Shown: positions 1-6,304, counted from the first letter of the stretch. The stretch: DNA of 7,217 nt from Christensenella sp. UBA5327 (GCA_002411105.1 DHQX01000049.1:30851-38067); one strand, 5' to 3'. Numbers and translations: made by a program. The notes: generated by a model not told the origin, from the letters alone.

Positions 1-1200
1 GGGCCCCCCCGCCAGTGGCGGGACTGGGTGCTCAAGGAAAACGGGCTGGTGCCTGAATCCCCCTATCTGCCCCCTGATGGCCTGCCTGTCACGGTGGACT
101 CCCGCCACAGCGGGAACTTTATCATCACCCATTTTAAAGAGAACATCCCAGAAGCGCTCACAGCCGCCTTCTCTCACCCAAAGCTTTCCGGCTGGGCCTG
201 CCTGGGCGGGGTCACCCAGGAGCACCAGTATCAGGTAAAGCCCACTGCGGCCAGCGGCATCGCCGGCTTTGAAAAAGCGGGCGAAAGGCTTCTGGTGATG
301 CTGTTCAAAGATAAAAATGCCCCCTGGTACGTGGTGCCCGTGGGGGAAAACGCGCTGTATCAAAACCGGGAGATCTCTTATACCCTTGCCAGCAGTTTTT
401 ATAGCATGCGCATTGAATATCCACTGGCGGATGGGGAGCTGGAAGTCTTCACGGTGATGCCCAGCCGCCTGGAACAGGGGATATATGCCTGCGAAATCTC
501 AAGCTATACCCACATCAATCACGTTCCCGGGCATACCCTGCAGGCCAACAACACCATCAGCGGCTGGCAGCTGGTGGAAACCCTGCCAGATGGGCTGCAG
601 GCCCATTCCGCCCTGGAAAACGCCGCGGTGTTTGGCTTTCTGGACGCGATTTCAGACATCAGCGCCTTTCCAAGAACCCCCGAGGCCTGGTTTAATGCCC
701 AGGAAGGCCGCCTGATTCCAGAGGGCACCGCCATGCTCTCCGGCGTCAATTTGCGGCAGAAAACCTCCTCCCGCTCCGCCTCCCTGGGGGAGTTCAATCC
801 CGGCACCCTGGCAAAGGTGCTTGGCTTTGAAAAAGGCGATCCCTATCCCTGGCTCCATGCCCAGATCGGCACAAACACCGGCTACGCCAGCACCAGCTAT
901 GTGAACCCGCCTGAATCCGACTTTGGCAACGCCACCTCCGCCACCCGGCCCCTGCCAGTGGCCCAGGCCAAAGAGGATATGGCGCTAAAAAGCGGCACGG
1001 GGCTATTTGACGGCACCATAAGGAACCTGCCCGCAGGCACCCGGATGCATGTGCTGTGCGAGGAAAAGGGCTGGCTGTATGTGTCAGTGCCCCGGGGGGA
1101 GGCCGGGTGGCTGATGGATGTAGAAGGGACCTACGGCTATGTGAAGCCGGGGGAGGTCACCCTCGCCGGCACAGCAATCCAGCTGGACTGGATGGATTAA
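1..1200 (+). CDS. SH3-like domain protein, 5'-truncated by the window edge
   Basis: The frame is open from base 1 to the TAA at 1198-1200, giving at least 399 residues. A GTG at 28 could be read as a start, but no Shine-Dalgarno sequence precedes it and the frame continues upstream, so the true start is probably outside the window. The C-terminal half carries two SH3-like modules. The first is at about residues 239-301 (counted from base 1), with a 'NLRQKTSS' opening and closing 'GYASTSYV'. The second is at about 318-374, with 'LPAGTRMHVL' and 'GWLYVSV..GEAGWL'. Such modules usually bind peptidoglycan or other envelope ligands in secreted Bacillota proteins. I do not recognise the first 230 residues. 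No membrane segment is visible in this part, and any signal peptide would lie upstream. The gene converges on the YkuD gene, with overlapping stops. The SH3-like call is fairly sure; the overall function is unknown. Confidence 0.8.
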   Translation, partial: GPPRQWRDWVLKENGLVPESPYLPPDGLPVTVDSRHSGNFIITHFKENIPEALTAAFSHPKLSGWACLGGVTQEHQYQVKPTAASGIAGFEKAGERLLVMLFKDKNAPWYVVPVGENALYQNREISYTLASSFYSMRIEYPLADGELEVFTVMPSRLEQGIYACEISSYTHINHVPGHTLQANNTISGWQLVETLPDGLQAHSALENAAVFGFLDAISDISAFPRTPEAWFNAQEGRLIPEGTAMLSGVNLRQKTSSRSASLGEFNPGTLAKVLGFEKGDPYPWLHAQIGTNTGYASTSYVNPPESDFGNATSATRPLPVAQAKEDMALKSGTGLFDGTIRNLPAGTRMHVLCEEKGWLYVSVPRGEAGWLMDVEGTYGYVKPGEVTLAGTAIQLDWMD

Positions 1201-2627
1201 TCCTCTGGCGTCAGCCCCAGCTCCCGCATCCTGGCGTGGCGCTGGGGTTTGTCATCCAGCACCAGCATCTTGGTGTCACTGGGGATGTTGGTCCACAGCC
1301 AGAAGGCGTTGACCCCGCCCTCCCCGGGGAAGCGGTCCATCCGCAGGCACCCGTGGGAGGCCTTCTGCCCCATCACGGCGTCCTCCATATCGAAGTTCAT
1401 CTGGGTGGTGGTGGGGTGCCCCAGCTGGTGCATGAGGTTGCGTCCGTCCACTCGCACCGCGTAGCGGTAACGGTAGCCCAGGTTGTCAAAAAACGGCAGC
1501 CGCTGCCCCAGAGTGAAGGCGCCGGCGCGGCTCTCCTGCTGGGGGGCGCGGGCGGTCATCAGCCCCGTGCTGGTGCGGGTCTGCCCCACGGGCTTACCGT
1601 TCTCATACACCGTGATGGTCTGGGCGGCCTTGTCCAGCACCAGGCCCCAGCGCTGGTTGGGCAGGAAGGTCTCAAGCCTGTCCTGCCGGATATATCCCTC
1701 CACATAGCCGCCATCCTGCAATCGCCAGGCGCCCACCCTGGCATAGGCGCCCGCCAGTTCCAGCACCTTGAGCCCGGCGCTTCCGCTTGACACCAGGCCC
1801 AGCACCTGGGCCTTTTCATCAGGCGCCGCCAGGATCCTGTCCCGCACAATCTGCCGGCCCCGGATCACCGTAATGGGGGCGGTGATGGCTCGCCACACGG
1901 CCGCGTCATCCAGGGTTTCAGGCAGGAAATCCCCTTGGGGTGTCACCTGCAGGGGGTATTGGGGAGGCGCTGCGTTGATGGCCTCCAGGGGCATCTCATA
2001 CCGGGGGGAGCCCAGCTCGCTGGCGCTGAAGGTGAGGGTGTATTTCCCCGGCTTGATTTTTCCACTTTTCACCTTGCCATCCCAGGAGAAGACCAGGGGG
2101 TTTTCCGTGTCCTTAAGCCAGGTGACCGGCTGTTCCTTGCTGTCCCCCTCCCGGCGGATGGACACCTGCGGCTTTTTGCCCGCGGTGTGGTAATAATCCG
2201 CCTGCCAGATGCCGCCTTTTAAATACAGCTTGTCGCTGCGGGGCAGCACGTACTGGAGATAGGGCGCGGCGTTCCCGCCCTGCACCTTCAGTTCCGCCGT
2301 CCAGCTGCCGGCGCTGCCGGTCACCTGGGCGGTCAGGGTGAGGGCCCCCCGGTGGATGGGCTCCTGGTTGACGAACAGGCCGTCATAGAACACCTCGTTT
2401 TTGCCGGCCTCAACGGGATAATCCTCCGCAATGGTCCAGTCCAGCACCCGGCTTGTGATCCGCAGCGTCAGCGTCCCTGCCGCAGGGCTGGTGACCACAA
2501 TGCGGTTCTGGGCATAGGGGGCGATGTCCCCCTTCACATACAGGCGCAGCCTGTCCTCCTGGGCAAAGGCCCCTGTGCCCGCCGCCAGCACCAGACAGAG
2601 CAGCACCAAAAACCCTCGTTTCATCAT
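1197..2627 (-). CDS. Secreted L,D-transpeptidase (YkuD domain) with SH3-like and FlgD-like Ig segments
   Basis: A 476-residue exported protein, predicted to cross-link peptidoglycan or attach proteins to it through a catalytic cysteine. The signal peptide is residues 1-22, with a probable cut after 'GAFA'. Beta-rich regions follow. 'WDGKVKSGKIKPGKYTL' near 172-198 resembles a FlgD-type Ig segment, and an SH3-like module lies at about 252-320. The YkuD domain spans about 325-457 and contains the signature 'SHGCLRM' (Ser424, His425, Gly426, Cys427, Arg429), with upstream His400/His404. The catalytic set therefore looks intact. The frame extends upstream to 3035, but I place the start at the ATG ending at 2627. 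GGAGG (2633-2637) sits 5 bases before it, the signal peptide begins there, and the extension would run through the riboswitch. A second ATG (2622-2624) follows at once and could also serve. The gene has its own promoter at 2686-2694. It could act on the wall with the SH3 protein next door, but that is conjecture. Confidence 0.93.
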   Translation of the reverse strand: MMKRGFLVLLCLVLAAGTGAFAQEDRLRLYVKGDIAPYAQNRIVVTSPAAGTLTLRITSRVLDWTIAEDYPVEAGKNEVFYDGLFVNQEPIHRGALTLTAQVTGSAGSWTAELKVQGGNAAPYLQYVLPRSDKLYLKGGIWQADYYHTAGKKPQVSIRREGDSKEQPVTWLKDTENPLVFSWDGKVKSGKIKPGKYTLTFSASELGSPRYEMPLEAINAAPPQYPLQVTPQGDFLPETLDDAAVWRAITAPITVIRGRQIVRDRILAAPDEKAQVLGLVSSGSAGLKVLELAGAYARVGAWRLQDGGYVEGYIRQDRLETFLPNQRWGLVLDKAAQTITVYENGKPVGQTRTSTGLMTARAPQQESRAGAFTLGQRLPFFDNLGYRYRYAVRVDGRNLMHQLGHPTTTQMNFDMEDAVMGQKASHGCLRMDRFPGEGGVNAFWLWTNIPSDTKMLVLDDKPQRHARMRELGLTPED

Positions 2628-2685
2628 GACGACCTCCGGAGATAATGCGGGACGGAACGCCAGCCGGCTTCCGCAGCTGGGGCCC

Positions 2686-2694
2686 ATTGTATCA
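2686..2694 (-). promoter_or_regulatory. Extended -10 promoter for the L,D-transpeptidase gene
   Basis: Read on the minus strand this is TGATACAAT, an extended -10 (TGn plus TACAAT, 5 of 6 to consensus). It lies about 59 bases before the ATG at 2627, with transcription expected to start near 2680. No good -35 stands at 16-18 bases. A TTGACC lies only 13 bases upstream, which is too close, so the TG extension would have to carry recognition. The position in the divergent gap fits, but the call is by eye. Confidence 0.5.
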
Positions 2695-2772
2695 CATTTA
2701 TCCTGGTCAATAAAACAAAGCAAAGCGGTCAACCGGACCTGTGCGGCATCGCGCTTGAAAACGGGAAGGACA

Positions 2773-2801
2773 TTGTCTTTCTGCCGGCAGGATGGTATAA
2801 T
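2773..2801 (+). promoter_or_regulatory. Strong extended -10 promoter of the riboswitch-YitT operon
   Basis: TTGTCT (2773-2778, 4 of 6 to TTGACA) is followed by exactly 17 bases and then a perfect TATAAT (2796-2801). The TATAAT is preceded by TGG, giving TGnTATAAT. Transcription should start near 2808, about 14 bases before the first paired base of the cobalamin riboswitch. That is where a promoter of a riboswitch leader would be expected. It drives the two YitT genes and points away from the transpeptidase promoter. Confidence 0.8.
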
Positions 2802-2821
2802 CAACCCACAATTGAACAAAA

Positions 2822-2986
2822 GGGACATGGTGCCGTTGGCGCGGGAAAAGGGAAACTGGTTCAAATCCAGTACAACAGCCATTACTGTGTTTGGCAAAGC
2901 GGAGCAAAAGCCATTGGGCAAACGCCTGAGAAGGTGCTTCCGCGGGGCAAGAGCCCGGCCATCAGTCAGGAAACCTGCCATGACCC
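2822..2986 (+). promoter_or_regulatory. Cobalamin (B12) riboswitch aptamer
   Basis: The conserved parts of the cobalamin aptamer (Rfam Cobalamin family) occur in the right order. P1 pairs GGGACATGG (2822-2830) with CCATGACCC (2978-2986), giving 8 pairs and one A-A mismatch. The next stem is GTGCC-GTT-GGCGC (2830-2842). The core AAAAGGGAA is at 2846-2854, and ACTGG/CCAGT forms a stem around TTCAAAT (2855-2871). AGCCATTACTGTG is at 2877-2889. A stem pairs 2899-2906 with 2935-2943, enclosing GCCATTGGGC and GAGAAGG. A small hairpin GGGC-AAGA-GCCC is at 2945-2956. The 3' B12 box AGTCAGGAAACCTGCC is at 2964-2979, nearly identical to the classic AGTCAGGAGACCTGCC. The aptamer lies between a strong promoter and a terminator, in the same direction as the YitT genes. 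Ligand binding normally lowers expression. I cannot tell from sequence whether it prefers adenosyl- or methylcobalamin. Confidence 0.92.
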
Positions 2987-2997
2987 CTGGGTGCTGA

Positions 2998-3065
2998 TTT
3001 TTCGGGCAGCGGAAAAAGAAAGTACAGGGCAGCATGAGTCATCTGATGCGCAAGCGCTTTCTTTT
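2998..3065 (+). promoter_or_regulatory. Candidate switching helices (antiterminator and its competitor) of the riboswitch
   Basis: AAAAGAAAG (3014-3022) is perfectly complementary over 9 bases to CTTTCTTTT (3057-3065). The latter covers the end of the left arm and part of the loop of the terminator, so this pairing would block the terminator. Its 5' arm can instead pair within TTTTTC (2998-3003) and GAAAAA (3012-3017), a 6-base-pair hairpin whose loop is GGGCAGCG. That loop could be the L13 element that kisses L5 of the aptamer when ligand is bound. Only three GGC/GCC pairs are obvious for that contact, so this part is tentative. The scheme predicts that ligand leads to the 2998-3017 hairpin, loss of the antiterminator, and termination. 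Confidence 0.5.
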
Positions 3066-3085
3066 GGTGTGGAAAGCGCTTTTTT
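3052..3085 (+). terminator. Intrinsic terminator of the cobalamin riboswitch leader
   Basis: AAGCGCTTTC (3052-3061) pairs perfectly with GAAAGCGCTT (3072-3081). The loop is 10 bases and one further T-G pair may close it. The stem runs straight into a T tract (3080-3085). It lies 65 bases after the aptamer's P1 and before the first YitT start, as expected for a transcriptional OFF switch. Because an ATG at 3034 lies before this hairpin, the terminator also argues against that start for the YitT gene. Confidence 0.88.
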
Positions 3086-3106
3086 GTTGCCCTGTGCGCA
3101 GGCATG

Positions 3107-3112
3107 AGGAGG
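3107..3112 (+). promoter_or_regulatory. Ribosome binding site that fixes a GTG start
   Basis: AGGAGG, extended by another G, lies 5 bases before the GTG at 3118. It is a near-perfect Shine-Dalgarno sequence, whereas the in-frame ATGs at 3034 and 3046 have none of comparable strength and stand before or inside the leader terminator. This decides the start of the first YitT gene. Confidence 0.8.
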
Positions 3113-3117
3113 GTGCG

Positions 3118-4002
3118 GTGGTCAGGAAACCGGTTTGGAATCGCTCAGGCGAGGGGGCCTCGCCCAGGGACTTTGGCATCATGACGCTGGCCATCATGCT
3201 CTCTGCCACGGGCGTTTATTTCTTCAAATTTCCCAACAATTTTTCAACCGGCGGCGTCACCGGCATCGCCGTGGTTTTGGCCCGGTTGATGCCGGCGCTT
3301 TCAGTGGCAGGGCTGAGCAATCTTCTGAACATCTCGCTGCTGTTTATCGGCTTGGTGTTTGTGGGCAGGGATTTTGGCATCAAAACCGTCTACTGCACCC
3401 TGCTGCTCTCCTTCCTGCTGTTTTTGTTTGAGCGCCTGTTTCCCCTGAACGCTCCCCTGACAGACCAGCCTTTTATGGAGCTGATGGTGGCCATGCTGCT
3501 CTCCGCCGCCGGGGCGGGGCTGCTGTTTAACGTGGGCGCGTCCAGCGGGGGCACGGATGTGGTGGCCATGGTGCTCAAAAAGCACGCCCACCTCTACAAC
3601 ATCACCACCGCGCTCATCATCACGGATTTTCTGGCAGCGCTCGCCACCTTTATTGTCTTTGATATCAAAACCGGCATCTTCTCCTGTTTTGGGCTGATCA
3701 TCCGCGGGGCTGTGCTCCAAGGCGTGCTCCACGCCCTGCGGCAGCGCAAGTATTTTCATATCATCACAGCAGATGACCGCATCATCAACCAGTTCATCAT
3801 CAAAAACCTCGCCCGCAGCGCCACCATTTTTGAGGGCCAGGGCGCTTATTCCGGCGAAAAACGCAGGCTGATTTTCACAGCGGTTTCCACCCAGGAAGCG
3901 GTCCTGCTCAAGCAATTTGTCAAAGCCCACAGCCCCCGGTCTTTTGTGCTGATCACCAACACCGATGACATCATTGGCAACGGCTTTCGAAACAGCCTCT
4001 GA
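3118..4002 (+). CDS. YitT-family membrane protein, first of a riboswitch-controlled pair
   Basis: A 294-residue polytopic inner-membrane protein of the YitT family (formerly DUF161 plus DUF2179), a usual length for the family. About five to six hydrophobic segments fill residues 18-205. Two internal glycine-rich repeats mark the family: 'GGVTG' (45-49) and 'SSGGTD' (142-147). The soluble C-terminal DUF2179-type domain, about 211-290, carries 'GQGAYSG' (240-246) and 'GNGF' (287-290). The start is the GTG with AGGAGG 5 bases upstream. Starting at the ATG at 3034 would put 28 unrelated residues across the terminator hairpin. The family's substrate is not established; a transport role is commonly assumed from the topology. 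Here the gene lies behind a B12 riboswitch and 17 bases before a paralogue. I infer that cobalamin represses it, and that it may transport a corrinoid, cobalt or a precursor. Regulation is well supported; function is not. Confidence 0.92.
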   Translation: MVRKPVWNRSGEGASPRDFGIMTLAIMLSATGVYFFKFPNNFSTGGVTGIAVVLARLMPALSVAGLSNLLNISLLFIGLVFVGRDFGIKTVYCTLLLSFLLFLFERLFPLNAPLTDQPFMELMVAMLLSAAGAGLLFNVGASSGGTDVVAMVLKKHAHLYNITTALIITDFLAALATFIVFDIKTGIFSCFGLIIRGAVLQGVLHALRQRKYFHIITADDRIINQFIIKNLARSATIFEGQGAYSGEKRRLIFTAVSTQEAVLLKQFVKAHSPRSFVLITNTDDIIGNGFRNSL

Positions 4003-4019
4003 AGAAAGAAGGGAACATC

Positions 4020-4901
4020 ATGACGCACCTGTCAAAACTGCTCCACCAGAAATCCGCCCAGGCCTTTTTGCGCCACCTGTTTTGGGATACCCTGGGCGGC
4101 ATCGCCTATGGGGTTGGGGTCTATACCTTTGCCTCCCATGCCGGGTTTGCCCCCGGGGGCATCACCGGGCTGGGGGTGATTCTCAACTACCTGTTCAAAG
4201 CGCCCATCGGCACCACGGCGCTTCTGCTCAATATTCCGATTGTGATCATATCGCTTGGATACCTGGGCAAGCGCTATTTGCTGCGCACCCTGCAAACGCT
4301 TATCATCAGCGCCTTGTTGATGGATCTGGTCATGCCCCTGTTCCCGCACTACACCGGAAACCCGCTGCTGGCCGCCCTGTTTGGCGGGGGCATCAGCGGG
4401 TTTGGCCTGGCGCTTATCTACCAGGCGGGCAGCTGCACCGGGGGCAGCGACCTGGTGATCATGTCCCTGCGCAAGCTGCGCCCCCATCTGTCTGTGGGGC
4501 AGATCACCCTGATGATTGACGGCTCCCTGATTGTGCTGGGCGCCTTTGTTTATAACAACATCGACGCGGTGCTCTATGGCATCCTGTTCACGCTGGTGTC
4601 CACCTTTGTGATCGACCGGCTGATGGATGGCTTCGCGGGCGGAAAAATGGCGCTGGTGATCAGCCAGCACCACGGGCAGATTGCCAGCCGCATCCAGGGG
4701 GAGCTGAACAGGGGCGTCACCCTGCTCAAGGGCCAGGGCATGTATACGGGCGCCCAGCGGGATGTGCTGATGTGCGCCTGCGCCAGGGCGCAATTGCCCC
4801 TCATCCGGCGCATCGTCAGCGACTGTGACCCGGAGACCCTGCTGATCGTGATGGACTATAACGAGGTCAGGGGCAACGGCTTTCTGCCCCACGGCGAATA
4901 G
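4020..4901 (+). CDS. YitT-family membrane protein, second of the pair
   Basis: A 293-residue paralogue of the preceding gene with the same architecture. Hydrophobic segments span about 20-200 and include 'PGGITG' (45-50) and 'CTGGSD' (139-144). The C-terminal DUF2179-type domain (about 210-288) has 'GQGMYTG' (238-244) and 'RGNGF' (284-288). The family landmarks fall at almost the same positions as in the first protein, but the sequences are clearly diverged, so this is an old duplication rather than a recent one. The ATG follows 17 bases after the previous stop, with AGAAGGGA upstream as a ribosome binding site. No promoter or terminator is visible between them, so the two should share the riboswitch-controlled transcript. 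Tandem, equal-sized paralogues suggest a two-subunit membrane complex, which is inference. The gene ends 3 bases from the stop of the convergent gene, and I see no terminator there. Confidence 0.93.
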   Translation: MTHLSKLLHQKSAQAFLRHLFWDTLGGIAYGVGVYTFASHAGFAPGGITGLGVILNYLFKAPIGTTALLLNIPIVIISLGYLGKRYLLRTLQTLIISALLMDLVMPLFPHYTGNPLLAALFGGGISGFGLALIYQAGSCTGGSDLVIMSLRKLRPHLSVGQITLMIDGSLIVLGAFVYNNIDAVLYGILFTLVSTFVIDRLMDGFAGGKMALVISQHHGQIASRIQGELNRGVTLLKGQGMYTGAQRDVLMCACARAQLPLIRRIVSDCDPETLLIVMDYNEVRGNGFLPHGE

Positions 4902-4904
4902 GGT

Positions 4905-6230
4905 TTATTTCCCCAGCTTCACCGGCTTTTCACCGCCCGCCTTGGGCAGGATGTACAGCGTTTTCCCCTTCCGGGCCTCAAAGGCGATGTGGTCATCAAA
5001 CACATACACGCTGCCAGCGGCTGTGTCTGCCAGGGTTTCCGCCTTGTCAGTCCCTGTCGCAAAGCGGCAGACCTTGTATTTGTCCCCGGCGTTGGTGAAA
5101 TACACATATTCCTTATCGGCGTTGAGCGCGCCCGCCCTGATGCCCGAGACCTCCTTAGCCTCACCGCCGGAAGCCGCCACCACATGCACCTGGCGCTTGG
5201 CATCGGCGAAGTACAGCAGGGTTTCCCCGTCCTTTTCCGCCAGGGTGAATGCCTCTGCCTTCACCTGGGTCAGCTGGGTCGCCACCTGGCCGTCCAGGGC
5301 CATCCGGTAGAGCTTGGCGTCCTTTTTGTCCCGGAAGTAGGCATAGCCGTTAAAGGGGAGGGCGTGATCAGGCGTCAGCTCCCGGCCCTGATGATAGGCG
5401 CGCAGGGCGACGGCGCTGCCGCCGGCCAGTTCCACCCGGTACATCAGCCCCTCCTGGATGTACAGGGCGATCTTGTCGGTGACGGCCAGGTCCGCCACAT
5501 CCTTCCGGCGCAGGTCAAGGAGCGTGGCGCGCCCCTTTTTGCCGATGGGATCAGAGGCGATGCGGATGACATAGCCGTCAGGCGCCTTGGTGGCATCCGG
5601 GTTCGCAGGGGCGGGGGCGCGCTGGGAGAGGTAGCGGTGGTAGTAATACATCATGTCGCCGGTGGTATCAAGCCAGGCATACTCCCGGGCCTTGTACACC
5701 AGCGCCGCCTTCTTGAAGGGCGCCACCGCCTCATACAGATAGCCCTTTGGGTCCAGGAAATAGGCCTTGTCCCCATGCATGGCCACGCGCCCGCCGTTTG
5801 GGCCGTTGGAGACGCCGGCGATCGGGTCAAAGCCCAGGCCGATGACGCGGCTGTCAAGGCCCCCGGCGGATAGCTGGCTCTCATCAAAGGGCAGCACCCG
5901 GAGCTTCATCACCCGGTCACCAGAGCCCTTGTTGTTGGTGGCCCTGACGGTGAACACCAGGGTGCCCGGGTGCTCCGGGATGCCCGAGAGCACCCCCGCC
6001 TCGGACAGCTTGAGCGCCCGGGGAAAATCATTGCGCTCCGAGGCCGCATAGGCCACGGTGAAGTAAAGGGGCGCGTCCCCGTCCGCCTTGATGCGGGCGT
6101 TGTAGTACACCCCCACCATGGCGTCAGGCAGGTGCTGGGTGATGATTTCGGGCGCCTGGGCCTGGGCCTGGGCCTGGGCACTGCAGAAAAGCAGCGGCAC
6201 CATCAGCAGGAGTACGGCAATTCTTTTCAT
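4905..6230 (-). CDS. Secreted He_PIG-like Ig plus DUF5050-like repeat protein
   Basis: A 441-residue exported protein of unknown function. The signal peptide is at about residues 1-26, with a hydrophobic core 'IAVLLLMVPLLF' and then an unusual (AQ)4 stretch where the cut should fall. Residues 28-115 look like a putative-Ig (He_PIG) domain: 'LPDAMVGVYYNARIKADG', 'LSEAGVLSGIPEHPGTLVFTV' and 'RATNNKGSG'. From about 145 to 440 there are repeated short beta-type units such as 'GDKAYFLDPKGYLYE', 'DAKLYRMALDG' and 'GKTLYILPKAGGE'. These resemble DUF5050 or YWTD-like propeller repeats. The Cys at 16 is preceded by Phe, so it is not a good lipobox. The frame extends upstream to 6281, but the ATG at 6228-6230 has GGAGG (6236-6240) 5 bases before it and starts the signal peptide, so I use that. 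The likely role is binding or sensing at the cell surface; no catalytic motif was seen. Confidence 0.87.
   Translation of the reverse strand: MKRIAVLLLMVPLLFCSAQAQAQAQAPEIITQHLPDAMVGVYYNARIKADGDAPLYFTVAYAASERNDFPRALKLSEAGVLSGIPEHPGTLVFTVRATNNKGSGDRVMKLRVLPFDESQLSAGGLDSRVIGLGFDPIAGVSNGPNGGRVAMHGDKAYFLDPKGYLYEAVAPFKKAALVYKAREYAWLDTTGDMMYYYHRYLSQRAPAPANPDATKAPDGYVIRIASDPIGKKGRATLLDLRRKDVADLAVTDKIALYIQEGLMYRVELAGGSAVALRAYHQGRELTPDHALPFNGYAYFRDKKDAKLYRMALDGQVATQLTQVKAEAFTLAEKDGETLLYFADAKRQVHVVAASGGEAKEVSGIRAGALNADKEYVYFTNAGDKYKVCRFATGTDKAETLADTAAGSVYVFDDHIAFEARKGKTLYILPKAGGEKPVKLGK
6155..6178. repeat. Four tandem copies of CCTGGG inside a signal peptide
   Basis: Four perfect adjacent copies of the hexamer CCTGGG. 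On the coding (minus) strand they read as alternating Gln and Ala codons and produce the (AQ)4 run at about residues 18-26 of the secreted protein. Gain or loss of a unit would keep the frame and change the region around the signal peptidase site by two residues. Confidence 0.9.
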
Positions 6231-6279
6231 TTGATCCTCCATGAACACACGGCGGTGGCTTGGTTTTGGCATCCCCTGC

Positions 6280-6288
6280 ATTATAGCA
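6280..6288 (-). promoter_or_regulatory. Extended -10 promoter for the Ig/DUF5050-like gene
   Basis: On the minus strand this reads TGCTATAAT, a perfect TATAAT with a TGn extension. It lies about 50 bases before the ATG at 6230 and in the 74-base gap behind the PepSY-like gene, whose stop is at 6305-6307. There is no convincing -35 at 16-18 bases; that place is an A-rich stretch at the end of the upstream gene. The gene therefore probably has its own promoter and need not depend on read-through from upstream. Confidence 0.65.
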
Positions 6289-6304
6289 CACCCCAGGCCA
6301 TTTT

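Noticed and set aside
1176..1198. AATCCA/TGGATT inverted repeat near the converging stops, considered as a terminator
   Set aside because: The stem is only six pairs with an 11-base loop and no T tract follows on either strand.
1056..1790. 244-codon open frame on the plus strand overlapping the SH3 and YkuD genes
   Set aside because: It is out of frame with the SH3 gene and antisense to the catalytic YkuD region, with no recognisable domain.
2524..2997. 157-codon plus-strand frame through the divergent gap
   Set aside because: It runs through both promoters and the aptamer and has no domain; the bases are explained by the riboswitch.
2628..3035. Upstream extension of the transpeptidase frame to the ATG at 3035
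   Set aside because: It would read antisense through the riboswitch and promoter and would bury the signal peptide 136 residues inside. GGAGG stands before the ATG at 2627.
4032..4892. 286-codon open frame on the minus strand across the second YitT gene
   Set aside because: It is antisense to a clear membrane protein. The predicted product is Gln-, His- and Asp-rich with no domain, signal peptide or ribosome binding site, as expected for a shadow of GC-rich coding DNA.
4989..5873. 294-codon open frame on the plus strand across the secreted Ig/DUF5050-like gene
   Set aside because: Composition is low-information (Gly, Val, His, Arg) and there is no start signal. The minus-strand frame has a signal peptide, domains and GGAGG.
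6180..6200. Cys16 of the Ig/DUF5050-like protein considered as a lipobox
   Set aside because: The residues before it are Leu-Leu-Phe; Phe at -1 does not fit a lipoprotein signal, and a type I site follows in the Ala-Gln run.
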